Of a stretch of DNA of 41,593 bases, positions 1 to 8,019 are shown in pieces. Below the pieces are notes generated by a model. That model saw only the letters and a list, made by a program, of their open reading frames with translations. It was not told the DNA's origin and did no database searches. The DNA is from Eubacterium sp. GTDB lineage: Bacteria; Bacillota; Clostridia; Lachnospirales; Lachnospiraceae. The position numbers and the translations under genes were made by a program. Every line of letters starts with the position of its first letter. Within the stretch, counting starts at the first letter, position 1. The stretch covers positions 1 through 41,593 of the forward strand of contig JAGBNF010000031.1 in the NCBI GenBank assembly GCA_017634555.1, written 5' to 3'.

Positions 1-60
1 GGCTCGAACCAACAACCCTTCGGTTAACAGCCGAATGCTCTACCATTGAGCTATCGAGGA
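1..60 (-). tRNA. tRNA-Asn (GTT), 3' end cut by window edge
   Basis: Read on the minus strand this begins with the acceptor strand TCCTCGA, followed by a D-arm (GCTC...GAGC) and an anticodon stem TTCGG/CCGAA whose loop holds GTT. The T-arm starts with GTTGGTTCGAGCC, where the window ends, so the 3' acceptor strand is outside. It is the last visible member of a minus-strand tRNA operon after tRNA-Ser. Confidence 0.93.
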
Positions 61-69
61 ATAAAATTT

Positions 70-134
70 TCATCGACAAATCAACAGTAGCCTTAGGAAC
101 TCGCCGCAATGCTCTACCATTGAGCTATCGAGGA
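70..134 (-). pseudogene. Degenerate tRNA-Asn copy
   Basis: Positions 108-140 repeat positions 34-66 exactly (33 bp), covering the short TTTTAT leader, the 5' acceptor strand and the whole D-arm of the tRNA-Asn gene. After the D-arm the sequence diverges: the anticodon stem has mismatches, there is no GTT anticodon and no TTCRA T-loop. A TCGATGA segment at 70-76 could still pair with the acceptor strand with one mismatch. It is about nine nt shorter than a normal tRNA. I read it as a decayed tandem duplicate that is co-transcribed between tRNA-Ser and tRNA-Asn. Confidence 0.6.
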
Positions 135-159
135 ATAAAAACCTTTGATCGGCTTTAAT

Positions 160-247
160 CGGAGATGGAGGGATTTGAACCCTCGCGCCGCGTTAACGAC
201 CTACACCCTTAGCAGGGGCGCCTCTTCAGCCACTTGAGTACATCTCC
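160..247 (-). tRNA. tRNA-Ser (GCT)
   Basis: A class II tRNA on the minus strand. It has acceptor stem GGAGATG/CATCTCC, a D-arm with the AAGTGG loop, an anticodon loop holding GCT, a long variable arm, a T-arm GAGGG TTCAAAT CCCTC and discriminator G. It closely matches the Firmicute tRNA-Ser reading AGC/AGU. CCA is not encoded. Confidence 0.96.
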
Positions 248-303
248 TTGCTGAATAAGTTTTATTTATTCCCTTACCAACACATCCTTTAGGACGCTAG
301 ACT

Positions 304-332
304 ATAATAGCAAATCATTTAGGCAGTGTCAA
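304..332 (-). promoter_or_regulatory. Strong sigma-A promoter of the tRNA operon
   Basis: On the minus strand TTGACA (327-332), a 17-nt spacer and TATTAT (304-309) precede tRNA-Ser. The TGA stop codon of the upstream capA-like gene lies inside the -35 hexamer. I saw no clear terminator between the two genes. Confidence 0.8.
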
Positions 333-1588
333 GGGTGAAATACATTATCCTTCAGCTCTTTAAGGAACTTCAGCGAAAACCTGTCGTCATATCTGCAGAT
401 AATGTTCTCGGAAGCCAGTTTTTCCGTGTATTCCGACAGCTTATATACAGTAAATCCATCCGGCTCCGCCGAAATGTGCGTCACCAGAGCCTCATATCCG
501 TAATCTGAGATTTCAACCTTTCCCTCGCTGTCCTTTCGGATCTTCACCTTTGCCATTATCCCAAGCATTGCTTCCGCCTTTGTCTGCGATGAAATGTAAT
601 TCCCTACGGAATAGTAGCAGAGCATCTTATTGCCGTCCTTACCCTCGATCAATTCCATCGGCTCGATAACATGGGGATGTGAACCTATAACAAGCATCAC
701 GCCCTCATCTGCAAAAAGCTGAGCCCACTCCTTTTCTGAATCAACAACCTCCAGACTATATTCCGTTCCCCAGTGCGGAAATATGATAACAGCATCCGCC
801 TCCTTATGGGCCTTTCTTATATCTTCACGGACTTTATCCTTCGAGCTCTCATCCATCAGGTCTATCATATAACTCTTATCCTCCGGAAGCTTCTTTCCGT
901 TCAGGCCATATGTATAGTTCAGCATCGCTATCCTGATTCCATTCTTTTCATATATGAAGATGTCGCTGCTCTCCGCTTCGGATGCATGAATTCCGAGGAT
1001 AGTCTCCTCCGGATGCGACTCCTTCCAGAAGCTCAGACAGTTCTCGATTCCTTCAACACCCTGATCTAATACATGATTGGATGCATGAAGCACTATATCG
1101 AATCCCGCCGCACTTACTGAATCTCCAACCTCAGTCGGCGCATTAAACTCCGGATAATCCCTGAAGCCGATATCATTGCCGCCGTACACAACCTCATTAT
1201 TTATGACTGCCACATCCGCAGCCTTGATATCACCCTCTATATTCTTAAAGAGGTGATCATAATTGAGAGTTCCGTCAGACTTCACGCCCGACTCATAAAC
1301 ACTTTTATGTACGAGCAGGTCGCCAACCATCACGAGACTTACTTCGCTCGTATCATCTGTTCCGCTTTCCGGCTGTGCTTCCAACTCTCCTGTCTGAAAA
1401 TCCGCTGCTGTCTCTCCCTCTGCTGCTCCGCATCCACATAGCAAGACCGCGAGCAGAAGTGTCACCAACATAGCGCCCGCACCCTTCTTCAGCATAAAAA
1501 GAACAAATGGCCGGGCATATTTCATCCCGAGCCATTTGTCATCTGCAGTGTATCTATATTTTTTTGAAAGATTCTTATTTATTGTCAC
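329..1588 (-). CDS. CapA-family (PGA synthesis-type) lipoprotein
   Basis: 419 aa. An N-terminal stretch leads into a hydrophobic segment ending in LCGC (Cys53), a probable lipobox, so the protein is likely anchored outside the membrane. The rest matches the CapA metallophosphatase-like fold: VMVGDLLVH near the start, then ASNHVLDQG, FPHWGTEY, GSHPHVIEP and a YSVGNY-type motif. CapA relatives act in poly-gamma-glutamate or other envelope polymer metabolism; the substrate here is unknown. The GTG start at 1588 overlaps the preceding repressor gene by 14 bp and has AAAGGA eight nt upstream. A later Met (residue 32) would give a more compact signal peptide but lacks a ribosome binding site. The gene is co-transcribed with, and probably translationally coupled to, the repressor. 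Confidence 0.85.
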   Translation of the reverse strand: MTINKNLSKKYRYTADDKWLGMKYARPFVLFMLKKGAGAMLVTLLLAVLLCGCGAAEGETAADFQTGELEAQPESGTDDTSEVSLVMVGDLLVHKSVYESGVKSDGTLNYDHLFKNIEGDIKAADVAVINNEVVYGGNDIGFRDYPEFNAPTEVGDSVSAAGFDIVLHASNHVLDQGVEGIENCLSFWKESHPEETILGIHASEAESSDIFIYEKNGIRIAMLNYTYGLNGKKLPEDKSYMIDLMDESSKDKVREDIRKAHKEADAVIIFPHWGTEYSLEVVDSEKEWAQLFADEGVMLVIGSHPHVIEPMELIEGKDGNKMLCYYSVGNYISSQTKAEAMLGIMAKVKIRKDSEGKVEISDYGYEALVTHISAEPDGFTVYKLSEYTEKLASENIICRYDDRFSLKFLKELKDNVFHP

Positions 1589-1982
1589 AATTGGAATCCT
1601 TTGTCTTCTTGAGAACTCCGCAATTATTTACAAATGTGCATAACTTCTCAAAGCTTTCGGCACTGATATCATGCTCTATCTTGCATGCATCCTCCGATGC
1701 AACTTCGGCATCTACACCAAGTCGGATGAAGAAATTCGTAAGCACCTTATGCCTGTTATATATGTCGCTTGCTACCTTCTGTCCGCTTTCGGTAAGATTG
1801 ATCATACCGTCCTCGTTGAAGAAGATATATCCGCTCTCGCGAAGTCTCTTCGTTGCATAGCTAACGCTTGGCTTTGACACATTTAACTGATTAGCCACAT
1901 CGATTGATCTGACATAACCCTTCTTCTCTTTGATCATGAGAATCGCCTCAAGGTAATCCTCTGCTGACTGATGTAATTCCAT
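1575..1982 (-). CDS. DtxR/MntR-family metal-dependent repressor
   Basis: 135 aa. The N-terminal winged helix (EDYLEAIL...VRSIDVANQLNVSKPSVSYATKRL) is followed by the dimerisation/metal domain of the DtxR family. By alignment with Bacillus MntR the metal ligands are Asp9, Glu12, His78, Glu103 and His104. The position equal to MntR Glu99 (DtxR Cys102) is Cys100, which is more typical of iron-sensing members. There is no SH3-like C-terminal domain, as in MntR. The start has TAGGAG upstream. A likely target box overlaps its own -10, and a near-identical box lies upstream of the ABC exporter operon. Whether the metal is iron or manganese cannot be settled from the sequence. Confidence 0.88.
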   Translation of the reverse strand: MELHQSAEDYLEAILMIKEKKGYVRSIDVANQLNVSKPSVSYATKRLRESGYIFFNEDGMINLTESGQKVASDIYNRHKVLTNFFIRLGVDAEVASEDACKIEHDISAESFEKLCTFVNNCGVLKKTKDSNCDNK

Positions 1983-2038
1983 TTTTATTCTCCTAAAATG
2001 AATCTAAGTTGTGTTAAAAAGCAATAATAAATTCAAAC

Positions 2039-2069
2039 ATATGTTAACACAATTTAACTACCATTTCAA
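2039..2069 (-). promoter_or_regulatory. Repressor promoter with candidate operator
   Basis: On the minus strand TTGAAA (2064-2069), a 17-nt spacer and TAACAT (2041-2046) form a plausible promoter. TTGTGTTAACATAT (2039-2052), with palindromic core TGTTAACA, covers the -10. The 9-mer TTGTGTTAA recurs in the opposite orientation at 2009-2017. The 14-mer recurs with one change at 5931-5944, upstream of the ABC exporter. Autoregulation is inferred. Confidence 0.5.
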
Positions 2070-2119
2070 GTGTAAAATCTCTTAATAAATTCTTAAAACA
2101 GGCCTTTTTAAAAGCATTA

Positions 2120-4057
2120 TCAGCCTGCTGCCATGCCTGTATAGAGCTGATAGTACTTGCCCTTCTCTTCGATAAGCTCGGCATGTGTACCCTTCTCGAT
2201 AACTCGACCTGCCTCAAGAACCATGATACAGTCACTGTTTCTTACTGTAGAAAGTCTGTGAGCTATAACAAATGTGGTCCTGCCGGCCATCAGCTTATCC
2301 ATACCATCCTGTACCTGACGCTCTGTTCTTGTATCGATGGAGCTTGTTGCCTCATCAAGAATGAGAGCCGGTGGATTTGCAACTGCTGCACGGGCGATGG
2401 CAAGGAGCTGTCGCTGTCCCTGACTGAGATTACCTCCGTCACCGGTAAGGCGTGTATTGTATCCATCAGGAAGCTGTCTGATGAAGGTATCCGCATTTGC
2501 AAGCTTTGCAGCCTCGATACATTCTTCATCCGTCGCATCCAGTCTTCCGTAACGGATGTTCTCCATAACGGTATCCGTGAAAAGATGTGTTTCCTGAAGA
2601 ACCAGTCCCAGTGAACGTCTGAGGTCACCCTTTCTGATCTTATTTACATTTATTCCGTCAAATCTTATCTTACCGTCCTGAATATCATAGAAACGATTGA
2701 TAAGGTTCGTGATAGTTGTCTTTCCTGCACCTGTCGAACCGACAAATGCGATCTTCTGACCCGGCTTTGCATCCAGGGATACATTGTGAAGGACCATCTT
2801 GTCTTCCACATAACCGAAGTCAACGTCGTCCATAACGATAGCACCTTCAAGCGGAACATAATCAACCGATCCGTCTGCCTGATGCTCATGCTTCCAAGCC
2901 CATTTTCCTGTACGACGTGCTGACTCTGTAAGTTTTCCATCTGAAGCAACTTCCACATTTACAAGCTTTACATAGCCGTCATCCTCTTCAGGCTTTTCAT
3001 CGAGAAGCTTGAATACTCTGTCCGCTCCGGCAAGTGCCATAACGATAGAGTTAAACTGCATCGAAACCTGATTGATAGGCATATTGAAGCCCTTGTTCAG
3101 CTGAAGGAATGAGAAAAGTCCTCCGACTGTAAGCGGTGCGATTCCTGCAAAGATAGAATTCTTAACACCAAAGCCTGTCATGACAAGTACCGCACCGATA
3201 ACTACGCAGATAACGTAGCTGAGGTTTCCGATCTGTGCCATGGAAGGCATAAGGATATTCGCATATTTGTTAGCGTTATAAGCACTGTCGAAAAGCTGCT
3301 CGTTCATTTCATCGAACTGCTTGATGCTTTCCTCCTCGTGACAGAATACCTTGACAACCTTCTGTCCGGTCATCATTTCCTCTATGTAACCGTTAACCTT
3401 ACCGATATTCTTCTGCTGTGCGATGAAGTAAGTGCTGCTCTTCTTTGAAAGACGCATCGTTACGCTCAGCATAACGAAAACCATCATGAAGGTTACGATA
3501 GTCAGAGGTACGCTTCTTACAACCATACATACGATAACACCGATAATGGTGATAGTACTCTGGAACAGCGACGGGATACTCTGGCTGACAACCTGTCTCA
3601 GTGTATCGATATCGTTGGTGTAGATCGACATGATGTCACCACGGCTGTTTGTATCGAAATATCTTATCGGAAGCGACTCCATATGATTGAAAAGGTCGCC
3701 TCTGAGCTTAAGCAGCGTGCCCTGGGTTACATTTACCATGATTCTGTTATACGCAAAGGTTGCAGAAATACCTATCAGGTAAAATGTAGCCGTCATCAGT
3801 ATTGCGCCGATAAGAGGACCGAAGTCCTTGCTGCCGCTCTCTACCATCGGGTCGATGTAATCATCAATGAGAACCTGCATGAACATGGTTCCCTGAAGAT
3901 TTGCCACTACTGAAATTATGATACAGATGAATACGATGATAAGACGTCCGCCGTACATATCAAATACGTATTTCATCAATCTTTTAAATATTTTCCCCGG
4001 ATTCTCTACCTGGGGTTTCATTCCTCTCGGAACTCTCCTACTGCCCGGACCTGCCAT
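2120..4057 (-). CDS. ABC exporter half-transporter, consensus-site subunit
   Basis: 645 aa. An N-terminal six-helix ABC exporter membrane domain precedes a C-terminal ATPase domain. Walker A GSTGAGKTT lies near residue 439, followed by a Q-loop, signature LSQGQ, Walker B LILDEATSS with the catalytic Glu, and H-loop AHRLSTV. The signature is non-canonical (LSQGQ rather than LSGGQ). A linker insertion of roughly 40 residues precedes the ATPase domain. The gene is the second of a pair, 54 bp after the partner, whose complementary defects predict a heterodimer like BmrCD or TM287/288. The substrate is unknown; drugs, lipids or peptides are all possible. A metal-repressor-like box upstream of the operon hints at metal-linked expression. 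Confidence 0.93.
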   Translation of the reverse strand: MAGPGSRRVPRGMKPQVENPGKIFKRLMKYVFDMYGGRLIIVFICIIISVVANLQGTMFMQVLIDDYIDPMVESGSKDFGPLIGAILMTATFYLIGISATFAYNRIMVNVTQGTLLKLRGDLFNHMESLPIRYFDTNSRGDIMSIYTNDIDTLRQVVSQSIPSLFQSTITIIGVIVCMVVRSVPLTIVTFMMVFVMLSVTMRLSKKSSTYFIAQQKNIGKVNGYIEEMMTGQKVVKVFCHEEESIKQFDEMNEQLFDSAYNANKYANILMPSMAQIGNLSYVICVVIGAVLVMTGFGVKNSIFAGIAPLTVGGLFSFLQLNKGFNMPINQVSMQFNSIVMALAGADRVFKLLDEKPEEDDGYVKLVNVEVASDGKLTESARRTGKWAWKHEHQADGSVDYVPLEGAIVMDDVDFGYVEDKMVLHNVSLDAKPGQKIAFVGSTGAGKTTITNLINRFYDIQDGKIRFDGINVNKIRKGDLRRSLGLVLQETHLFTDTVMENIRYGRLDATDEECIEAAKLANADTFIRQLPDGYNTRLTGDGGNLSQGQRQLLAIARAAVANPPALILDEATSSIDTRTERQVQDGMDKLMAGRTTFVIAHRLSTVRNSDCIMVLEAGRVIEKGTHAELIEEKGKYYQLYTGMAAG

Positions 4058-4111
4058 AGCAATACTCCTTTTCCTAATATATCAATCTATGATTCATTAC
4101 TTATGTAATAC

Positions 4112-5881
4112 TTACATTACCTCGTCGAAGTCTCCGCTTCCGCCCTGCTGTGACTCATAAACATCTCTGTAAATCTCATTTGTCTCAACGAGCTCATCAT
4201 GTGTTGCGAAGCCTGTGATACGTCCGTTATCAAGTACGATGATCTTATCAGCATCCATAACACTGGATACTCTCTGTGCGATGATGATCTTTGTAATCTC
4301 AGGGATATACTCCTTGAAGGACTGTCTGATACGTGCATCTGTTGCAGTATCTACAGCACTTGTACTGTCATCAAGGATGAGAACCTTCGGCTTCTTAAGC
4401 AGTGCTCTTGCGATACAGAGTCTCTGCTTCTGTCCACCGGATACGTTGGTTCCGCCCTGTGATATCTCTGTCTCATATTTATCAGGGAAGCCCTGGATGA
4501 AATCATCTGCACACGCAAGTCTGCAGGCTTCCTTACACTCTTCCTCGGTAGCGTCCATATTTCCCCATCTGAGGTTATCAAGGATCGTACCTGAGAAAAG
4601 CTCATTCTTCTGAAGAACAACAGCAACGTTGTTTCTCAGAGTTTCGAGGTCGTATGTTCTTACATCCTTACCGCCTACACTGACACTTCCCGAGCTTACG
4701 TCGTAAAGTCGGCTTATCAGATTTATAAGACTGGTCTTGGATGAACCTGTACCACCGATGATTCCTATGGTCTCACCGGAATTGATCTTGATATTGATAT
4801 TGTCGAGAACCGGCTGCTCTGAATGCTCATCATATCTGAAGGTTACATTTTCAAAGCTGATGCTTCCATCCGGAATCTCGAAATCCGGATTCTCAGGATT
4901 CTTAAGTGTACTCTCCTCGATCAGAACCTCGTGCACACGGTTAACGCTGGCAATCGACATTGTGATCATGATTATTACCATAGAGAGCATCATAAGGCTC
5001 ATAAGGATCTGCATACATAATGAAAGAAGTGTTGCAAGATCTCCTGTTGTGAGCTCGCCCGGTCTGCCGTTGATGATGATCTTTGCACCTACCCAGCTGA
5101 CAAGAAGTATTGTCGTATAGATAGTTCCCTGCATGAGCGGCATTGTTCCTGACATGATTGCCTCAGCCTTAACGAAAAGCTTGTAGATCATTCCGCTGGC
5201 CTTGTCGAATCTTGCCTTCTCATGTTCCTCACGAACGAAGCCCTTTACAACTCTGATAGCTGTGATATTCTCTCGTACGCTCTCGTTCATTTCATCATAC
5301 TTAGGAAATGCGGCCGAGAAGTACTTTGTAACCTTGGAAATAACGAATCCTCCCACCGTTGAAAGGAATACGACAGATCCGAGATAAACAAGCGCTACCT
5401 TCGGACTGATAAGAAATGCGGTAACCATCGCGATTATAAGACTGGCCGGTGACCTTGCCAGAATACGGAGCACCATCTGGTACGCATTCTGGATATTGGT
5501 TACATCGGTCGTCATTCTTGTTACCAGACTGGCCGGTGAAAACTTATCGATATTTGCGAAGGAGAAATCCTGAATCTTTCTGTACATGGTACGTCTCAGG
5601 TTGCGTGCGAAACCGGCCGATGCCCTGGCACCGTACTTTCCGCCCATGATACCTGCCCAGAGTGCACCTGCAGCAAGAAGCAGCATGATAAATCCGTACA
5701 GTAAAATGTGCTTCATTTCAGCTGCACCGATCGCATCCTCCTCGGAAATATTCAATATCTTTCCCATGAAAACCGGGATAAGAACTTCGAAAATAACTTC
5801 GAACACCATAAAAAGCGGAGTAAGTATGGAATCCCTCTTGAATTCCTTTACTTCCCTGCCCAAAACCTTTAACTTATTCAT
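4112..5881 (-). CDS. ABC exporter half-transporter, degenerate-site subunit
   Basis: 589 aa. A six-helix membrane domain is followed by an ATPase domain with Walker A GGTGSSKTS (near residue 377), signature VSGGQ, Walker B LILDDSTSA and IIAQRVSSV at the H-loop. Asp replaces the catalytic Glu after Walker B, and Gln replaces the switch His. This subunit's own nucleotide site is therefore probably non-hydrolytic and pairs with the partner's altered LSQGQ signature. Its intact VSGGQ completes the partner's active site. This asymmetry is typical of heterodimeric type IV exporters. It is the first gene of the operon; AAGGAAGG precedes the start. Confidence 0.93.
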   Translation of the reverse strand: MNKLKVLGREVKEFKRDSILTPLFMVFEVIFEVLIPVFMGKILNISEEDAIGAAEMKHILLYGFIMLLLAAGALWAGIMGGKYGARASAGFARNLRRTMYRKIQDFSFANIDKFSPASLVTRMTTDVTNIQNAYQMVLRILARSPASLIIAMVTAFLISPKVALVYLGSVVFLSTVGGFVISKVTKYFSAAFPKYDEMNESVRENITAIRVVKGFVREEHEKARFDKASGMIYKLFVKAEAIMSGTMPLMQGTIYTTILLVSWVGAKIIINGRPGELTTGDLATLLSLCMQILMSLMMLSMVIIMITMSIASVNRVHEVLIEESTLKNPENPDFEIPDGSISFENVTFRYDEHSEQPVLDNINIKINSGETIGIIGGTGSSKTSLINLISRLYDVSSGSVSVGGKDVRTYDLETLRNNVAVVLQKNELFSGTILDNLRWGNMDATEEECKEACRLACADDFIQGFPDKYETEISQGGTNVSGGQKQRLCIARALLKKPKVLILDDSTSAVDTATDARIRQSFKEYIPEITKIIIAQRVSSVMDADKIIVLDNGRITGFATHDELVETNEIYRDVYESQQGGSGDFDEVM

Positions 5882-5930
5882 AAGTCAACCTTCCTTTTAA
5901 TCAGCTATACAGCATGATTTTTCATGAGTT

Positions 5931-5944
5931 ATATGTTATCACAA
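5931..5944 (-). promoter_or_regulatory. Candidate metal-repressor box upstream of ABC operon
   Basis: TTGTGATAACATAT on the minus strand differs at one of 14 positions from the box over the repressor's -10 (2039-2052). It lies about 50 nt before the exporter start codon. No convincing -35/-10 pair was identified around it. Confidence 0.4.
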
Positions 5945-6072
5945 CACATTAAAAAAACATAGTTTTTTTGTCTGAAATTGTATATAATATACTTTGTGTT
6001 TGCTATTCACATTTAATAAGAAATATCCATGTGGACAGCATATGTAAAATATAACACAGGGAGAAATTAGAA

Positions 6073-7098
6073 ATGATTACATTTAAAGTCGGCATACTCG
6101 GTGCCGGACAGATCGCAGGAAAAATTGCTGACTGTCTCAACAATCTCAGCGGTTTTTCTCCATACGCAGTTGCATCAAGAGATGAAGCAACAGCTACTGC
6201 TTTTGCAGTAACACACCAGATTGAAAAAAGCTACGGCTCATATGACGAGCTTATAGCTGATCCGGACGTTGAGCTTGTATATATAGCAACCGTCAACTCA
6301 AATCATGCAGAGCTTGCCAAGAAATGTATCGAGGCCGGTAAGCCTTGCCTTGTAGAGAAGCCATTCTCTTACAACTTAAATACAGCACGTGAGGTTCTCA
6401 ATCTCGCACGAGAAAAGAACATATTCTGCGGAGAGGCTCTTTGGACAAGATACATGCCTCTTACTCACGCATTTCACAAGCTTGTTATGGATAATGTGAT
6501 CGGTACTGTACGTCACATCAATTCATCTCTCGGATTTGACCTTCATGATTCAGAGAGAATAACAACTCCTGAGCTCGGTGGCGGTGCTCTTCTCGATCTT
6601 GCGGTATATCCGATTTCAATGATCCTTTGGGTAATGCAGTCTATGCCGGCAAACTTTGTTACAACAAAGACCCCTTATAAGACAGGTGTTGACGCAACAG
6701 ATACTATCATGCTCAACTTCCTACAGGGACGTACAGCATCTATATTCCTTACAACAACATATAAGGCAGAAAACAGCCTTACTGTATATGGAACAACAGG
6801 ACGTATCGAGGTTGATGATGTTATCTGTCCTACAAAGGTTACCTTCAGAAGCCTGAACGGTGAGCCTGTACAGATCATGACAAAGCCTGAGAAGCAGCAG
6901 AGCGGTTATGAATATCAGTTTATCGCTGCAAGAGATGCAATAATCACAGATAAGATCGAGACACCTGAGCATGATCATAATGCAATCCTCAGATTTGCAA
7001 ATCTTATCGAGACTATCAGACTTTCAAACGGAATACTCTTACCTCTTCCTGGTGAGATTTCACAGGATGAACTCCTTCAGAGATTCAGAAAAGTCTGA
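6073..7098 (+). CDS. Gfo/Idh/MocA-family NAD(P)-dependent oxidoreductase
   Basis: 341 aa. The N-terminal Rossmann fold opens with VGILGAGQIAGKIA and contains the family EKP motif (CLVEKPFS) near residue 95. The C-terminal half has the GGGALLDLAVYPISM segment, equivalent to the substrate-domain motif of dihydrodiol dehydrogenase and glucose-fructose oxidoreductase relatives. Such enzymes oxidise or reduce sugars or cyclitols with NAD(P)H; the substrate is unknown. AGGGAG lies eight nt before the ATG, and a TATAAT (5983-5988) lies upstream without a good -35. It is a single-gene unit that ends at a bidirectional terminator shared with aroD. Confidence 0.9.
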   Translation: MITFKVGILGAGQIAGKIADCLNNLSGFSPYAVASRDEATATAFAVTHQIEKSYGSYDELIADPDVELVYIATVNSNHAELAKKCIEAGKPCLVEKPFSYNLNTAREVLNLAREKNIFCGEALWTRYMPLTHAFHKLVMDNVIGTVRHINSSLGFDLHDSERITTPELGGGALLDLAVYPISMILWVMQSMPANFVTTKTPYKTGVDATDTIMLNFLQGRTASIFLTTTYKAENSLTVYGTTGRIEVDDVICPTKVTFRSLNGEPVQIMTKPEKQQSGYEYQFIAARDAIITDKIETPEHDHNAILRFANLIETIRLSNGILLPLPGEISQDELLQRFRKV

Positions 7099-7126
7099 TG
7101 CACATTTAATTGAATATTTAACACAA

Positions 7127-7164
7127 AAATGCCTGTCTTTCATCATCACGAAAGACAGGCATTT
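7127..7164. terminator. Bidirectional terminator between oxidoreductase and aroD
   Basis: A perfect 15-bp stem (7127-7141 with 7150-7164) has an eight-nt loop and A/T runs on both sides. It serves the two convergent genes. Confidence 0.85.
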
Positions 7165-7174
7165 ATATTATCAT

Positions 7175-7963
7175 TTATTCTTCCGAAGCTCCCTCCGGAT
7201 TAAGTTCCGCAAAGATATCTTCAAGTTCTATCTGGCCCGGCGCCGATAATTCACCGACATAGGCAAATGTGAAGTAGCATCCGTCATCTCCGACCTTCAG
7301 TCTTGAGGAATGACCCTTCTCACCCATGGAGATCGTTACTATAGGCTTATTCAGATTATCTTTTTCTTCTCTGAAGCCTCGTGTCACGATCTTATCCGTA
7401 AGCTCATTAAGTCTCCTTACATCAAGTTCCTTTGCAGGAGTAACGGCAATCTTCAGAACATCTCCTCCGAGGATTTCCATGTTATGAAGCATTTCCATCA
7501 GCTTATCATCACGTGGTGTTTCACTGAAATTATGGTATGACAGAACAACCTCTATACCCGCATCATGACACTTCGACGCAAATCTGGCCACACGATAATT
7601 ACCGGACATAAGCTCTATATCAACCATATCGGCCAGCTTGCCCGCTATAACCCAGTCGTAGATATCCTCAAGCATAAAGCCGGCTCTGTCATGGCGAAGC
7701 TCTCCGCCTTCTTCCTCACTTCTGAACGTAAACAGAAGCTTTCTGGTTCCGATCATCTTCTTGATTTCCTGAAGCAGTGGCAGAAGCTCAGTCTTGATAC
7801 AGATGTTCTCATAGTAATCCGCACGAAATTCAATTATCTCAACCCTGACATCAGAGTCGAAATACTTGTTTTCCATCTTCTCAGCCTTTTCGATTATCTG
7901 TCTGGTGTGTTCAATTATCTCATCATACGTTCGTCCCTGTATGGAAACAGCTACTCTTCTCAT
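7175..7963 (-). CDS. aroD: Type I 3-dehydroquinate dehydratase
   Basis: 262 aa, the usual size. It converts 3-dehydroquinate to 3-dehydroshikimate, the third step of the shikimate pathway, through a Schiff base. Visible active-site elements are EFRAD (45-49), FRSEEEGG (Arg81), the catalytic His in SYHNF (His144), the Schiff-base Lys in LKIAV (Lys171), SMGEKGHSSR (Arg221) and SAPGQ (Gln244). A GGGGG-rich ribosome binding site precedes the ATG. It lies 56 bp after the repeat-tailed membrane protein and may be the last gene of the ptb-buk transcription unit. No other shikimate-pathway gene is adjacent; tyrA lies 5 kb away on the other strand. Confidence 0.95.
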   Translation of the reverse strand: MRRVAVSIQGRTYDEIIEHTRQIIEKAEKMENKYFDSDVRVEIIEFRADYYENICIKTELLPLLQEIKKMIGTRKLLFTFRSEEEGGELRHDRAGFMLEDIYDWVIAGKLADMVDIELMSGNYRVARFASKCHDAGIEVVLSYHNFSETPRDDKLMEMLHNMEILGGDVLKIAVTPAKELDVRRLNELTDKIVTRGFREEKDNLNKPIVTISMGEKGHSSRLKVGDDGCYFTFAYVGELSAPGQIELEDIFAELNPEGASEE

Positions 7964-8019
7964 TTGTATCCCCCTGCCGGTCTCGAGATTTCTGTTTTTA
8001 GAACTTCTTTATCTTTTCA

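Noticed and set aside
2099-2127. Terminator after the second ABC gene
   Set aside because: Only a five-bp stem with a loop of nearly 20 nt overlapping the stop codon; too weak to call.
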